A DNA stretch of 64,000 nucleotides, from the NCBI RefSeq assembly GCF_037975245.1, contig NC_092569.1, forward strand, positions 6,752,501 to 6,816,500. The letters are read 5' to 3'. Below, piece after piece: positions 24,992 through 40,339 of the stretch. The position numbers were made by a program, and so were the translations under genes. Under the pieces are notes generated by a model. The model made no database searches, had not been told where the DNA came from, and was given only the letters and a program-made list of their open reading frames with translations. The DNA is from Apostichopus japonicus. Taxonomy: Eukaryota; Echinodermata; Holothuroidea; Aspidochirotida; Stichopodidae. The stretch's first letter is position 1. Each line of letters opens with the position of its first letter.

Positions 24992-26107
24992 ATGGATGCC
25001 AATGAAACAATACCTGTTTCGAACGAAAACAATATTTGGTCAGCGAAAGATCTCCTCCGAATAATGTATCTCATTTTTGGACTTCTTGGGGTCTTTGGCA
25101 ACGGTCTGGTTATATACGTATTTCTTAGAGTTCGTTCATTAATGAACTTTACGAACCTCTTTATTGGGAACCAGTCCCTTATAGATTTGGTTTCCTCGAT
25201 CTTTCTGCTTATAAGCAAGTATCGAGATGAGAACTCCGATCAGGGACAGAGCAGCCTCGGTGTAGGTAAATTAAAATGTCTCTTTTGGTCCTCCGATTAC
25301 GTCTTTTGGGCACTCTTGGCAGCTTCAACAACTAATCTCGTGTTCCTTACATTGGAGCGATACATGGCTCTCGTACTACCTGTGACATATCGCAACCGTG
25401 TCAACTGGCACAGCGCAAAAGTTGCTGCTGTGTTCGCCTGGATTTTTGGATTTATTTTACAATTATATTGGCCAGCAGTTCATCAATGGACAGAAACGTC
25501 ATGTTATCCAGATTGGCGAAGTCCTCTTCTTCAAGCCGTTTTGGGTATACTTATTTTCTTGATCAAACATTTAATCCCTATCATGGTTATGGTCTTTGTC
25601 TACGTTGGCATCGTGATGAAGCTTAACACTAGGATCTCTCCCAGCTTGACAACGACAGAAACTAACAAGATTTCAAATCAGAAGCGCCAAGACGAGCATG
25701 GTTCATCGCAACCGCCAAAGGACGACTCACAGCTCAATGATAGACAAAACACGGAACCACCGGTGGTCGGCCGTCCCAAGGGATCGGACCTCAAGCAGTC
25801 TGAACTACACCAAAGAGTGCGAAGAAATGTTATCAAGACATTGCTCTTGGTTGGGATTATTTTTACCGTCTGCTGGACGCCTAACCAAGTCACATTCCTT
25901 TGCTATAACTTGGGAATATATCAGTTGGACTTCAACGGAAACGTCTATGTGTTCGGTGTACTCCTAGCTTTTTGTAACATTTGGATCAATCCGTTCATTT
26001 ATACCTTCAAATATCGGAAATTCCAGCAGGGATTACGCAAGATATTTGGTCTGAAACCGTCTAATGACTCTGTAGCCAGTGCGTCTACCACCATTAGAAG
26101 AGGCTAA
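24992..26107 (+). CDS. Class A (rhodopsin-like) GPCR, copy 2, canonical CWTP
   Basis: An intronless 371-residue receptor, paralogue of the gene at 7457-8572 with six amino-acid differences. All class A landmarks are present: GN in TM1, D65, disulfide cysteines C96 and C171, E122-R123-Y124, W150, P196, C294-W295-T296-P297 and N333-PFI-Y337. Predicted helices lie at about 23-46, 55-75, 97-123, 141-163, 180-210, 279-304 and 315-340. The hydrophilic third loop (211-275) is rich in Q, D, S and K. Because it keeps the toggle tryptophan, this copy is probably closer to the ancestral state. Sequence upstream of the ATG is almost identical between the copies. An AATAAA lies at 26436-26441. The ligand is unknown; the single exon and close duplication fit lineage-specific receptor expansions known in marine invertebrates. 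Confidence 0.95.
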   Translation: MDANETIPVSNENNIWSAKDLLRIMYLIFGLLGVFGNGLVIYVFLRVRSLMNFTNLFIGNQSLIDLVSSIFLLISKYRDENSDQGQSSLGVGKLKCLFWSSDYVFWALLAASTTNLVFLTLERYMALVLPVTYRNRVNWHSAKVAAVFAWIFGFILQLYWPAVHQWTETSCYPDWRSPLLQAVLGILIFLIKHLIPIMVMVFVYVGIVMKLNTRISPSLTTTETNKISNQKRQDEHGSSQPPKDDSQLNDRQNTEPPVVGRPKGSDLKQSELHQRVRRNVIKTLLLVGIIFTVCWTPNQVTFLCYNLGIYQLDFNGNVYVFGVLLAFCNIWINPFIYTFKYRKFQQGLRKIFGLKPSNDSVASASTTIRRG

Positions 26108-27441
26108 CGTGCGATTACTCAGTCGAGAGACGAAAAACGTTGACTTTGTTGACCTATGAATTGCTACTAATCGCCCCTTCTCCCCTCACATCAATGGCAT
26201 CTTCGGTCTCTACAGTGCAGAATCGATGCAGTTAACAACTGCATGGGAGTAACAACAAAAAGACCATCGTGTCCCAGATCAGTTCTGTCATTTCTTATGT
26301 CGACTTTGAAACATTTTGCAAACAATTAAAAAACTGAAAACAGTTTTGTTTACAATATATTGGTCAATGTTCGACATCTTCACCATGCAGTTCATCGGTT
26401 GTATAGTAGTCATATATCGACAAGAAACTACAACAAATAAAAGAGTTGGCTTTGCGTTTTACATGTTAATTGATGGTTTAAAGAAGATGTTTGCATATTT
26501 CTTTGTTTAAACTCGAACATAGTAGTGAATAACTAGCTTAAAGTTAACGTTAATTCCGATGAAAACAAATGGAAGAGTACCTTAGTTCTTTGCAATTGTA
26601 AGTTGTATTATTTTGTGTACGGTATAACGTTTCTTGCAATTTAGTCGAATTTCCATGAACCGTTTACTAAACTGTGGAAGCTACTTTAAAAAGGGGGGGG
26701 GGTGGCTGCATGTGCTAAAACTCCTCTTTTTTTGTCATTGTAAAAAGAACTCTCAATGCTATCAAAATACTGGAAAGAACTTCTAACTTCCGGTGTCGGA
26801 AGTTTATATTTAACAAAATTGCTGGAATTTTCTGTTTCTTTAGGTCTAAAACACATCCTCATAGCATTTCTTATAGTAAAGACTTTAAGCTTTGAAATCT
26901 GCCGATATTTTATGAATGTTATCTGGCAACGATTAGTGATGTCATCACGTCAAACTAAGTTGTAAATATTTTTGTTTTTTCTTAATAATATTCGAAATCA
27001 TTCCCCACAAAGCAAAAATACCTTTTTATACAAAGAAGTCAATTTTGATAGGCAAGTAAATATTCTTGAAGTATCACATTTCAAAACTAAATGAACAACA
27101 ACATTATAATAGGAAAGTAAAACTTTGAAGAATATCCATGGTGATGACATGAGTAAAGGATGGTCCAGCCAGTTTTATCCTATAAACAATATATCGAGTG
27201 AGCTGGGACAAGAAATTACTTCAGATGATGTTTCAATCAATAGCGTGGAATACTTTTTAATACTTTAAAGTAAATATTAACTTGTCTGCTATTATAAGAA
27301 AAGCCCCTTGAAAACAGCGTTATATCTTGCAAATTAGTTTTCATTACATTTAATGTCAATTTCCCTTGCAAACGTTCAGTGTCACCGATAGTTTCAGAAG
27401 TCTATATGTCTAAGTAAGCGAACTTTTCAATTGGGCCCACA
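26108..27441. other. 3' flank of GPCR copy 2, no gene seen
   Basis: Probable 3' UTR to about 26441, then non-coding DNA matching 8573-9915. Confidence 0.6.
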
Positions 27442-27449
27442 CTCCTATA

Positions 27450-27830
27450 AAAAGTTAAAAAGTTGAAGGTTTACAGTCTTGTATGAGGCTAATGCCTCCT
27501 CACACGACTTTCAACTTAACCCCTGGTCATTGGTAACTTGTCACACCCACACACCAAAGTGTGCACAATTCAATCAATCTCTCCTGGGGCACCACAGTGC
27601 ACCACAACCACGTGTCCCCCGGGGGACTTCCCATAGGGTGCAGCCACAAACCAGCGCACGCAACTATATTTACAAGTTACCTCGCAGGTCCCCATTTATA
27701 CACCTGGGTGAAGAGAGGCAATGGAGATAAAGCGCCTTGCCCAAGGACACAACGCAATGATCTGGCCAGGGCTCGAACCTGTAATCCTTAGATCACAAGT
27801 CCACTGCCTTAACCACTTGACCACAACGCC
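27450..27830 (-). mobile_element. tRNA-derived SINE, copy-2-specific
   Basis: On the minus strand the head reads GGGCGTTGTGGTCAAGTGG (A box TGGTCAAGTGG), with a B box GGTTCGAGCCC about 50 bp on. It has a unique body and an A/T-rich tail (TTTTTAACTTTT). An 8-bp duplication CTCCTATA flanks it (27442-27449 and 27831-27838). Copy 1 has the empty site CTGCTATA at 9916-9923. It therefore inserted after the segmental duplication, or was lost precisely from copy 1, which is unlikely. Confidence 0.92.
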
Positions 27831-27838
27831 CTCCTATA

Positions 27839-29829
27839 CCGGATGTAAAGGTCATCATGTGTTACCCCAAATATGATAGCAAGTCAATTAATGGTCACAC
27901 ATGTTCATACTTCGAATAACCATTTAACTGCCACCTTATCAGAGTTGTTTCCTCCCAGAGACATCGATCGCATTGTCTAATTGATCACGCTCCATTGTCT
28001 CTGGATAATAAGGGGAGACATAACGTTCTCGAATATATACTTGTTTGTATTATTCCCTTTAACTTGTGTGTTAAAATGAGTAATGAAAGTAATCAATGTA
28101 GAAACCACATGGCGTCACACTACTTAATATTGTTTTATGCTTCATAACATTTGGTGATTGAGAGACCTCCAAAATTGCATCATATTATGCGTAATGCTTA
28201 GTCCAACAAAATAACATAAAGGAAGATCGTGTGAGTTCTATCTACAATTATTCCGGTTTACAATATATTTCAGTCCTTCACATAATATTACTCAATATAG
28301 TTTACACATTATTTCTGTAAGGCAACGTTCTTTTTTTAATTTATCGTTTCATTAAATTCAAATGACTATGCCAAAACATGTTTCTTTAACCTTATATTTG
28401 AACAGCAGAGCAGCCAGCCAAGAGCGAAATCAGCACCACTTTGTCTTGGAAATTTGCGCTGAAATCTTGACATGTTATTTCAGATATTTAAATCGGATAC
28501 TTCCGATTGATTTTTGTACGCCTGATTAGCTGTCCGAATTTTAAGCATATAGGCATGTATAGACTAGTCTGCAATTTAGCCAGTGTGATCGTTAAGCCTC
28601 TGCATTTTGCAGGTATGAGTTCTAACCGTTTTTTTTTCTCGCAAAAGTACAAGTGTTATTGAAAATTCTAGCTGCGCTGCTAGGGATAATGTTTGGTATA
28701 TGGCAGATCAATTTCATTCCTTGCAACTGCTCGAGATAATAATTATAATGTTGCTCGCCGTTCGCTGAGTGGATTAGTTGTATAGTAAATACGGCGTTAT
28801 GAGTGTAAACCACCCGGTGTTCTGGCCGGATTAACTCCAACAACTCTTTCAATTACACTTTCAATTAATCCACAGATTGTCAACGACAGAGGTTTCAACT
28901 ATTGTAGGGACTATATGAAGCATTCTGAAGGCTATTATCATTGCTAAAGCCGTTCATGTCAATTAACAAAACAATCTCCAAACGCTATTTAATACTTCTC
29001 ACTGTTAGTTTTCAAGATTTTTTTTTTTTTTTTTGTATATGCACACTTATATAGAACGACTACACAACTGTGTAACTGTACAAAAGGTACTAATGCCATA
29101 TGTTCGGCTAATTAAGAGGCGTTTGCATTAAGAAGGGAAAAGCATTTTCACGGGCGGACAATATGCCTGCACAGATTGCTTATATCAAATCACGTGAAGT
29201 CAAGACAGCATATAAAGACATTATTTATTCATGGAAACATCGGAACATAATATGGCAAAAAACCCACATGCAACAGCAGTTTGAAAAATCAATGTAAATA
29301 AGGATGTTTTCATCATCGTTTTCACGTGTTGCCGTAGCATGATTTAAATTTTACGGATTTGCTTTTAAATTTCAGACACATTTAAAAGAATATTACTGTA
29401 ACTTTCAAGGTTGTATTTCCTGTTCATATTAATGTTGTTCACAAATTTATATCACGAGCTCGCTCAAGTACAGTCATTTAAATGTGTAAATACTCCATAC
29501 AACATTTAAAAACAAAATTAACAATGATCTTGGTAGTTTTTGAACATAAAGATTAAGGAAATCCTGCTATGCAGACTCTCGACCTAATTCATGATAGGTA
29601 GTATTATTAATTACCAGATATTAAACAATGATTGAGCGAGAAAAAAATCCAGCAAATCATGTAACCTTTAATGATATTAACCCGATAGTGGGGGGGGGGA
29701 GGGGGGATTAGTTAGGTTTGAGGTGTGCACTGAATCGCACCTTATTTACAGTCAATGTTTATATTTTTTTATATGTTAAAGATTTTGCGTCTATAAGATA
29801 TATATATTAGATTATATTATATCATATTT
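27839..29829. other. Non-coding, duplicated
   Basis: Matches about 9924-11840 of copy 1. It keeps about 50 bp near 28028-28077 that copy 1 lacks. No gene recognised. Confidence 0.6.
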
Positions 29830-29843
29830 ATTACATGTATACA

Positions 29844-29919
<76 letters not shown>

Positions 29920-30393
29920 TGTGCCCACGCTGGGCGGCACTGGGCGGCCCCGCCCAGCACTAAAAATTACATCCCAGCACTGTCTTAAAAATCGTGAATC
30001 CCGCCCAATACTATTTTCATCTAAAATCCCGAAATTCCTAACAATATATTCAACATAAATTGGGCCTAGCCTATGCCAAAATCATACAGACAAATAATCG
30101 TCAGTTACGCATGCGAGAAACATTACTTACGGCTCTCAATCGGTCCCTTGTAAAATCTCTTTGAAACAAACTAATAACCAGGTACGTATCATATTTCACT
30201 AAAAGGAATAACAAATATAAATTGTTAGCAATACTAGTACTTGTGTATGTGCTCTAAAAGCTACACAAGTGCCAACATTTGGCATCTGAGCACCTTCCAA
30301 AATCGAAAAATTTCTCAAATTTCCCTCCCCTTAGTCCCTGTCCCCAGGACGGCGATCAGTATACCCGGCATTCACTAAATCCTGTGCACATCC

Positions 30394-30446
<53 letters not shown>
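29830..30446. repeat. (TA)n microsatellites around the MITE in copy 2
   Basis: Long TA runs at about 29842-29913 and 30397-30446, longer than in copy 1. Confidence 0.9.
29914..30396. mobile_element. CAGGGATGTGC-type MITE, copy 2
   Basis: Same element as 11894-12370. The left terminus is decayed (AGGGTTGTGCCCACGC) and the right terminus GTGCACATCCCTG is intact. Its first base is lost in the TA tract. Confidence 0.8.
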
Positions 30447-30452
<6 letters not shown>

Positions 30453-31181
30453 ATATAATTAATATAATTTTAAAGAATGTAAATAATAAGCAAACGATTA
30501 CTTGAACAATATTAAGAAATGCCCAAATTTGCTAACGTAAATGAATACAAGGATTCGACATTCACGTATTTATACAACGTGATCATTTTCTTTGCTTTGG
30601 CAATCTATAGATGGATGATGGCTAATGGATGGATGGATGCATGCATGGAAAGATATATCTTGTATATAATTGTATAAGTTGATAAGTTATCTAGGATATC
30701 TAGGTTATCTAGCCATGAAAGCAGAATAAATAAATTTTGAAATGCATATTACTTGAAGGTATTATTTCTTGCAAAATAAATAAATAACACTTGATTGTAT
30801 GTTCGCATCGTCCATATGCGGCAGTCGTGACGTAACAGAATAACAAGAGAGATTAGGCCTACTACTGTCATTGGTTGTTTTGATTATACCGTAATTGGAA
30901 TTAGCATCATGTGACTTCTGTGAGTAGCCCAAATTAATCACGGACATCTTCATATGACGATAACTGCATGCACTAATTGACTGTAATTATGTATCTCAGT
31001 CGAAACAGACAGGGCTCAAAGTCTGCTGATATTATCATTGGTTGATTGATAAATTAATTAATTTATTGATTGGTTTGATAAATAATGATAGGCTAGGAGT
31101 AAACTAGAAGAAAACAGATGGTAATATTTTACAAGTATCTTGATATAAATCGTTTCTTTCCAACAGTGTTAGGTAAACTTA
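30447..31181. other. Non-coding, duplicated
   Basis: Matches about 12410-13124. No gene recognised. Confidence 0.6.
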
Positions 31182-33102
31182 CTTCAAGATGACAATTAAC
31201 CTCTCTAATATTGTGTTCCTTCTATATATGCTTGCTTTTCTTCAAGATGACATTTAACCTCTCTGATGTTGTATTCCTTCTATATCCTTGCATTACTTGA
31301 AGATGACATTTAACCTCTCTGATGTTGTATTCCTTCTATATCCTTGCATTACTTGAAGATGACATTTAACCTCTCTGATGTTGTATTCCTTCTATAACCT
31401 TGCATTACTTTAAGATGACATTTAACCTCTCTGATGTTGTATTCCTTCTATATCCTTGCATTACTTGAAGATGACATTTAACCTCTCTGATGTTGTATTC
31501 CTTCTATATCCTTGCATTACTTGAAGATGACATTTAACCTCTCTCATGTTGTATTCCTTCTATATCCTTGCATTTCTTCAAGATGACATTTAACCTCTCT
31601 CATGTTGTATTCCTTCTATAACCTTGCATTACTTGAAGATGACATTTAACCTCTCTGATGTTGTATTCCTTCTATATCCTTGTATTAATTCAAGATAACA
31701 TTTAACCTCTCTCATGTTGTGTTCCTTCTTTATCCTTGTATTAATTCAAGATGACATTTAACCTCTCTGATGTTGTATTCCTTCTATATCCTTGTATTAA
31801 TTCAAGATAACATTTAACCTCTCTCATGTTGTGTTCCTTCTTTATCCTTGTATTAATTCAAGATGACATTTAACCTCTCTCATGTTGTATTCCTTCTATA
31901 ACCTTGCATTACTTCAAGATGACATTTAACCTCTCTAATGTTGTATTCCTTCTATATCCTTGTATTAATTCAAGATGACATTTAACCTCTCTCATGTTGT
32001 GTTCCTTCTTTATCCTTGTATTAATTCAAGATGACATTTAACCTCTCTGATGTTGTATTCCTTCTATAACCTTGCATTACTTCAAGATGACATTTAACCT
32101 CTCTCATGTTGTGTTCCTTCTTTATCCTTGTATTAAGTCAAGATGACATTTAACCTCTCTGATGTTGTATTCCTTCTATATCCTTGTATTAATTCAAGAT
32201 AACATTTAACCTCTCTCATGTTGTGTTCCTTCTTTATCCTTGTATTAATTCAAGATGACATTTAACCTCTCTAATGTCATATTCCTTCTATATCCTTGTA
32301 TTAATTCAAGATGACATTTAACCTCTCTCATGTTGTGTTCCTTCTTTATCCTTGTATTAATTCAAGATGACATTTAACCTCTCTCATGTTGTATTTCTTC
32401 TATATCCTTGTATTAATTCAAGATGACCTTTAATCTCTCTCATGTTGTGTTCCTTCTTTATCCTTGTATTAATTCAAGATGACATTTAACCTCTCTAATG
32501 TCATATTCCTTCTATATCCTTGTATTAATTCAAGATGACATTTAACCTCTCTCATGTTGTGTTCCTTCTTTATCCTTGTATTAATTCAAGATGACATTTA
32601 ACCTCTCTCATGTTGTATTCCTTCTATAACCTTGCATTACTTCAAGATGACATTTAACCTATCTAATTTTGTATTCCTTCTATATCCTTGTATTAATTCA
32701 AGATAACATTTAACCTCTCTCATGTTGTGTTCCTTCTTTATCCTTGTATTAATTCAAGATGACATTTAACCTCTCTCATGTTGTATTTCTTCTATATCCT
32801 TGTATTAATTCAAGATGACCTTTAATCTCTCTCATGTTGTATTTCTTCTATATCCTTGCATAATTGCATTACTTGAAGATGACATTTAACCTCTCTGATG
32901 TTGTGTTCATTCTATATCCTTGTATTAATTCAAGATGACATTTAACCTCTCTAATGTTGTATTTCTTCTATATCCTTGTATTAATTCAAGATGACATTTA
33001 ACCTCTCTCATGTTGTGTTCCTTCTATATCCTTGTATTAATTCAAGATGACACTTAACCGCTCTGATGTTGTGTTCCTTCTATATCATAGCATTTCTTCA
33101 AT
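31182..33102. repeat. 56-bp minisatellite, expanded (about 34 units)
   Basis: Same unit and same flanks as 13125-13695, over three times longer. Later units alternate variants (TTGCATTACTTC and TTGTATTAATTC; GTATTCC and GTGTTCC). Pairs of variants repeat as higher-order blocks of about 112 bp in the middle of the array. Confidence 0.95.
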
Positions 33103-33785
33103 AGACTTTTGTTCAAAATAGTTTTAGTAAGTCTGATCGCGGTGTCTCTGGTTTCAGACATTTTATTCCAACCTCGTATAGATTTTCTCAAAAAAGCAAA
33201 TCAACTTGGCGCAAAACTGAAAAGTTATGCAGGTGATTGATTCACTATACATAAAGACGAAAGACGTTTTCATTATAGGATAAAGCTTGTTCAGACACTT
33301 CTCGTGTTACCTTTCAAAAACTAATATTTCTAGCTATAGACGACTTTTTATGTTCAAAATTGCGACTGTGTCCAGTCAATGGTTTGACTTTTTTTAGTCT
33401 CAAAATATCAACTTTTACATTAGCATTGACTTATTATGTGGCCTTTTTGAGATCATGCTTTAACTCGAGTTAGACATTGTATTTCGGTTTTAACTGACTT
33501 TGGATGGCGAAAATCAGTGTCGGCATTTGATTTCACTATTTCTGTAGTATCATGGGTTATACCAGATGGTCTTTGATTTCACTATTCTGTAGTATAATGG
33601 GTTAAACCAGATGATATTTCTTGTTGATTTCTTCTGTTTATTTTCCCATTTTCTCGATGAAATCCGCTGGATCTTAGTGTTTTATTGTATATCTGTGTAT
33701 TATCGTTAAAGCTTCATGAATTTCGTTTACTGATGGAGGTAGGTAGATGGTGTTGAAACCAGTAGTTATGTAGAGTGGTTCATCG

Positions 33786-34142
33786 TTGGGTTTTCTAAAC
33801 GGCTTGTATCTGCCCTTTTCTAGATTCAGTGGTATATCTAGAAAGTTAAATAACCGACAAGTTAGACTGGACTGCTATCTTCAGACCGACCTCAGCTGCA
33901 AGGATTTTGTAAAATTGGGCATTCTTCTCTTGGTGGTTTTTGACGACGGCAAGCCCGTCTTCCGATTTGACTGTGCGCTCTATAGAGAGGACAAGATGTA
34001 CAACCCAATTAGTTCACACATTTGCACCTCCTCACCATCGGGAGAATATATTGAATTTTCGGCCATCCAACCCCCCCCCTACCACCCCCCCCCCCACTCT
34101 GCCTTCTCCAGCACTACTTGGCAGTGGAATGGAAAAGTATGA
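33786..34142 (+). other. Open frame matching 14417-14707, coding status doubtful
   Basis: Shares LNNRQVRLDCYLQTDLSC, GKPVF, LYREDKMY and CTSSPSGEYIEFSAI with the copy 1 frame. Indels between the copies keep the frame open. The C-rich tail (about 34068-34098) is not conserved. No family recognised. Confidence 0.25.
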
Positions 34143-34568
34143 CACAAAGAAAGTTTGACCCTATAGATAAATAAAAGTGACACGATGGAATTAATACCGA
34201 AATAAACCATGACATATTAAGGAACAAAACGTATGGAAGAACGGATTGCTCATGTTCTTAGAACCCAAGGAGGTTCTAGTAGGGTTGCTAGTTCACACCT
34301 GAAACCATGATAAGGACAGCCGCAGACAATTCCCGTTGCGACGCCATCCTTGTTGAACCTCCTTAGTGGAAACTGATAGCTGTTTGGGAGTTCCAAGTCT
34401 TTTTTGAGACCGGTGATGTGAGACTAAATAAGAAAAATCTAATCTATAGTTGTAGGTTTACGGTCAGTTAAGGATTTAAGATAAAGGATAAAATACATAC
34501 CAATTTTTTGAGAATGTGTCTAGGAAGATTAAAACGTTCGGAAACGGGGAATCCTGCTTATCACGAAT

Positions 34569-35224
34569 CAAGGGCGGCGGAACCGGGGGCACAGGGGGCA
34601 CGTGCCCCCCCCCCCCACTTTTCCTCAGGTTAAAAATGTGCCCTTTTTCTACATAAAAATTGAGGTGTCTCAAGTTAGCAAGAGGCCAGGGAACCAGAAT
34701 GAACACTCGGGAAGGGCCGTTTCCAGCCATCTGAGGGGTTTGTAAAACCAAAAATTTTCTTGTACGCTCCGCGCCAACCGATGGTGGCGCTCCGCTCAGA
34801 TAGTCGTGCATACAACTTTGCAAATCCTGGCTACGCCCCTGACTTTTAATGAATTTCTGTGGGTGAAACTCAAAGCTATTTCGAATGGACAAAATTTGTT
34901 AAGATATTGACAAGAAATAAACTCTAATTCGGAAGATTCCTACGTTAGCAACTAGCATGATTTCACCTCATTTTGTCTCAAAAGAAAACTTGTTCCTTTT
35001 TTCCCAATTTGCACATTGGATGTTGCAGTGCTAGTATGCATATTTTCCTTGAGGGGGGGGGGGGGGCGTTGATGGAGTGATGTGTATACGCAAATAAGAT
35101 AATACAATAAGAGTTATAAAGGGTATAAGGCTGCATCACTCCAATCGAATTTCTGCAAAGTGCATGCCCTTTGATGTCGGTGCCCCCCCCCCCCCCCAGA
35201 TTAAAAGTGCTTCCGCCGCCCTTG
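34569..35224. mobile_element. CAAGGGCGGCGGAA TIR element with 8-bp TSD
   Basis: Left end CAAGGGCGGCGGAA and right end TTCCGCCGCCCTTG are perfect inverted repeats. Identical 8-bp duplications TCACGAAT lie at 34561-34568 and 35225-35232. Eight-bp duplications fit hAT-type transposition. 656 bp, no coding capacity. Poly-C and poly-G runs lie just inside both ends. Another family member ends inside it at about 34842 (CTGGCTACGCCCCTG), with a hairpin core at 34755-34804. Confidence 0.9.
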
Positions 35225-35445
35225 TCACGAATTGATCTTTCGTGATTTATAAACGTGAGCGTAACCGCGAACCTAGTTATTTCATCACATCATTTCCCTC
35301 TTTACAAAGAACACAGTAGAATTTGCAAATCACCCCCCCCCCCCCCACACACCTCCCAACACACCTTGATGAATGATAGTTAATGTCCGCCCTGTATTCA
35401 AAGTATTTTACCTTAAAATAGTGTACAATTAACCTATATTATAAA

Positions 35446-36031
35446 CGCGTACTCAACGTGATGTCCGAATTTCTCGGCCAACGTAATGATAAACTAATGT
35501 ATGTGTGATTGATTAGGCCGGCCGTATGGAAAGCCATTTTAACATTTAATCGGGAATTTTAGATATCTGAAATTATTTCTTATTACAGATATCTGAAATT
35601 GAATTCGAGATATCTAAAATAGATTTCGAGATATCTGAAATTCTAATTCAGATATCTGAAATTGAATTCGAGATATCTGAAATTGAATTCTAGATATCTG
35701 AAAATGAATTCGAGATATCTGAAATTCTATTTCAGATATCTCGAATTCAATTTCAGATATCTGAAATTCTCTGGTATTTCGAGATATCTGAATTTGATTT
35801 TAAGATATCTGCAATTATTTGTAGATATCTTAAATAAATTGGAGATATCTGTAATTTAATTTGAGATATCTGAAATTATTTCGAGATATCCGAAATTCCC
35901 GATTAAATGTTAAAATGGCTTTCCATACGGCCGAATATCCCATCTGTAGGGCTATACAATGAAAACACTCAGTGTTTGTTATGTTTTTCATTTGCGAAAC
36001 TACATCATTTGACCGGCAGTGTCATTTAAGT
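35446..36031 (-). repeat. Right arm of inverted repeat flanking GPCR copy 2
   Basis: Reverse complement of 23226-23417, split by the 405-bp element at 35524-35928. It begins GCGTACTCAACGTGATGTCC and ends TTTGACCGGCAGTGTCATTT. Confidence 0.75.
35524..35928. mobile_element. Intact AGATATCT-array TIR element (405 bp)
   Basis: Perfect 36-bp inverted termini starting GTATGGAAAGCCATTTTAAC (35524-35559 and 35893-35928) enclose 16 GATATC sites spaced mainly 21 bp apart. It interrupts the inverted-repeat arm, whose uninterrupted form (at 5839-5850 reversed) reads GGCCGGCCGAATATCC. The flanks show a 4- to 6-bp duplication, GGCC or CGGCCG. No coding capacity. The superfamily is undetermined. Confidence 0.9.
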
Positions 36032-36345
36032 TTCTTATTACTGTCAGCTGATCACTGCAGGAGAATACTTCACCTTGTTTACTGGTTTAGTAGGTCTAAT
36101 TATGAACACGAATTTAACGAGGTCAATTGTACCATTAGTCATAGTTAGAGGAAGTAATAAACTCAGTATAACCTAACAACAATAGGCAATCATTTAAGAA
36201 TATGTGTAAATGTTATAAAATATCAAAACCAACGTCATGCATCCAGTATAGTGGACGTGTACAACGATCGAACATGAAGCTCGGAAAGTAGAAGACGGAT
36301 CGAAATGAACCTAAGTTACATTATGAGCCACCTGATTATAATTAT

Positions 36346-36466
36346 CATCATCATTATTATTATTATTATTATTATTATAATAATAATAATAATAACAATA
36401 ACAATTATTTTTTATTATTATTAATATTATTATTATGACGATGACGATGACGATGATTATTATTTT

Positions 36467-36498
<32 letters not shown>

Positions 36499-36540
36499 AT
36501 TTATTATTGATTATTGATTATTATTTTATTTTATTTTTTT
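36346..36540. repeat. Compound ATT/AAT/GAC microsatellite
   Basis: Runs of ATT, AAT, GACGAT and TTATT. It marks the point where similarity between the two duplication copies stops. Confidence 0.9.
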
Positions 36541-38925
<2,385 letters not shown>

Positions 38926-39824
38926 AAGTAACCTGTGTCATTTGATGGACGTTTGGAAGGAAGTGAGACCTGACTTTAATTTATCAACCATATTACGAAC
39001 CAAGCTGAATTAGGGCATAAAGCAGTGTCAATCTTCACATAATCATTTGATTTCATTCGATTTTACTTCTCTCCTTCCACCCCCCCCCCCCTCTCTCTCT
39101 CTCCACCTACCACCTATCTCCACGGTCCACCTCTTTCGTGGTCTGTTTCTTTCGTCGTGTTACAAATGAAAAAGGGTATTTTTCACTTATCGTTTCCTGA
39201 AAGTTACGTAAATCTTCGTTAATTAACCCTTTTTCCTTATTTGTACGCATTATGAAATGAAAGAAAATTACAACGGAAGATATTTGTATTACATCTTCAA
39301 AGACCTACTTTTTCTCAATAAGTAACTTTGTTGTCAAGACAATTAAACAAATCATAAAAGCAAAGATAGGTGATCCTTTGTTGTGTTTTATAAAGGTTTT
39401 TCATAAGTAACACGAGATGTGTCGACGAAATTGAAACTTTTAAAATCCTAAAAGGAAACATATCGTTCGTATCTTTGCAATGATATCAATACATGTGTAT
39501 CAATTTTGGTTTGGCGTTAAGTTGTTTGGAAAAAGATATTTGGTTTCTGTACGAACGAGCGTCATCAAACGCTACCGGCATTAGTGTTATTAAATTAAAC
39601 AGGAGAAATAAGAGTACATTCTGTTTCTTTATAAATAAGCATGCCGTGGTTTCCGAAGGTAAAAATGGCAGTATCGTCAAATTAAATTACATTTGGTTGC
39701 GACAAAATACGTACCTTATCTATTTGCGTCTATTCTTAACTATTTCAAAATATTTGGAAAACTCCGAATTATCATATTCCGTGCAAAAGGTTTTTCGGTA
39801 CTAAATATATATATGTATATATAA

Positions 39825-39875
<51 letters not shown>

Positions 39876-40339
39876 TATATAATATATATAAATATATATA
39901 TGTTTGTGTTTTTTTTGGGGGGGGGGGAGTTGTAACGAGCTGGAAATTCCAGAACAGTGCAACCAGTAAGGAAGGTCGTCATACCACTGTAGGCTTTTGC
40001 CACCTGTGTCAAACAATGTTCTGTTTCGGTGACATATTTTGCTTTACTCTAGAGATCTATCCTGATGGTAACCAACTCGAAAACAGATAGTCTGAACAAA
40101 CTTCTTTATTTAATAGAGGTAGCATCATTAGTACTCTTCTCAATCAAAAAACTATTTTGGGTATTGTCTGGCTTGAAGATTATCGTAGAAAAGTCTTTCT
40201 TATATAGTACTATCGGATATTTGTGATGGTCTTCCATGAGTGTTAAAAGTGAAAATATATAATTTAATGGAACTGCGGTGATGATTTTATTCTATATACT
40301 ATAGGCGTTACTTTTAACGTAGATATGTTTAGTATGATA
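38926..40339. other. No gene; microsatellites
   Basis: C-rich and CT tract near 39078-39103 and a TA tract at 39804-39900. A 103-codon plus-strand open frame (39493-39804) resembles nothing I know. Confidence 0.5.

Larger units (their letters stand above)
19359..36345 (+). repeat. Segmental duplication, copy 2
   Basis: Direct copy of the 1-15890 unit, beginning GTACTGACTGATTT (also at position 3) and ending at the ATT microsatellite near 36345. It has an empty site for the 4.57-kb element of copy 1. Private insertions are at 19723-22422 and 27450-27830. It has a longer 56-bp minisatellite and retains about 1.16 kb lost from copy 1. Confidence 0.93.
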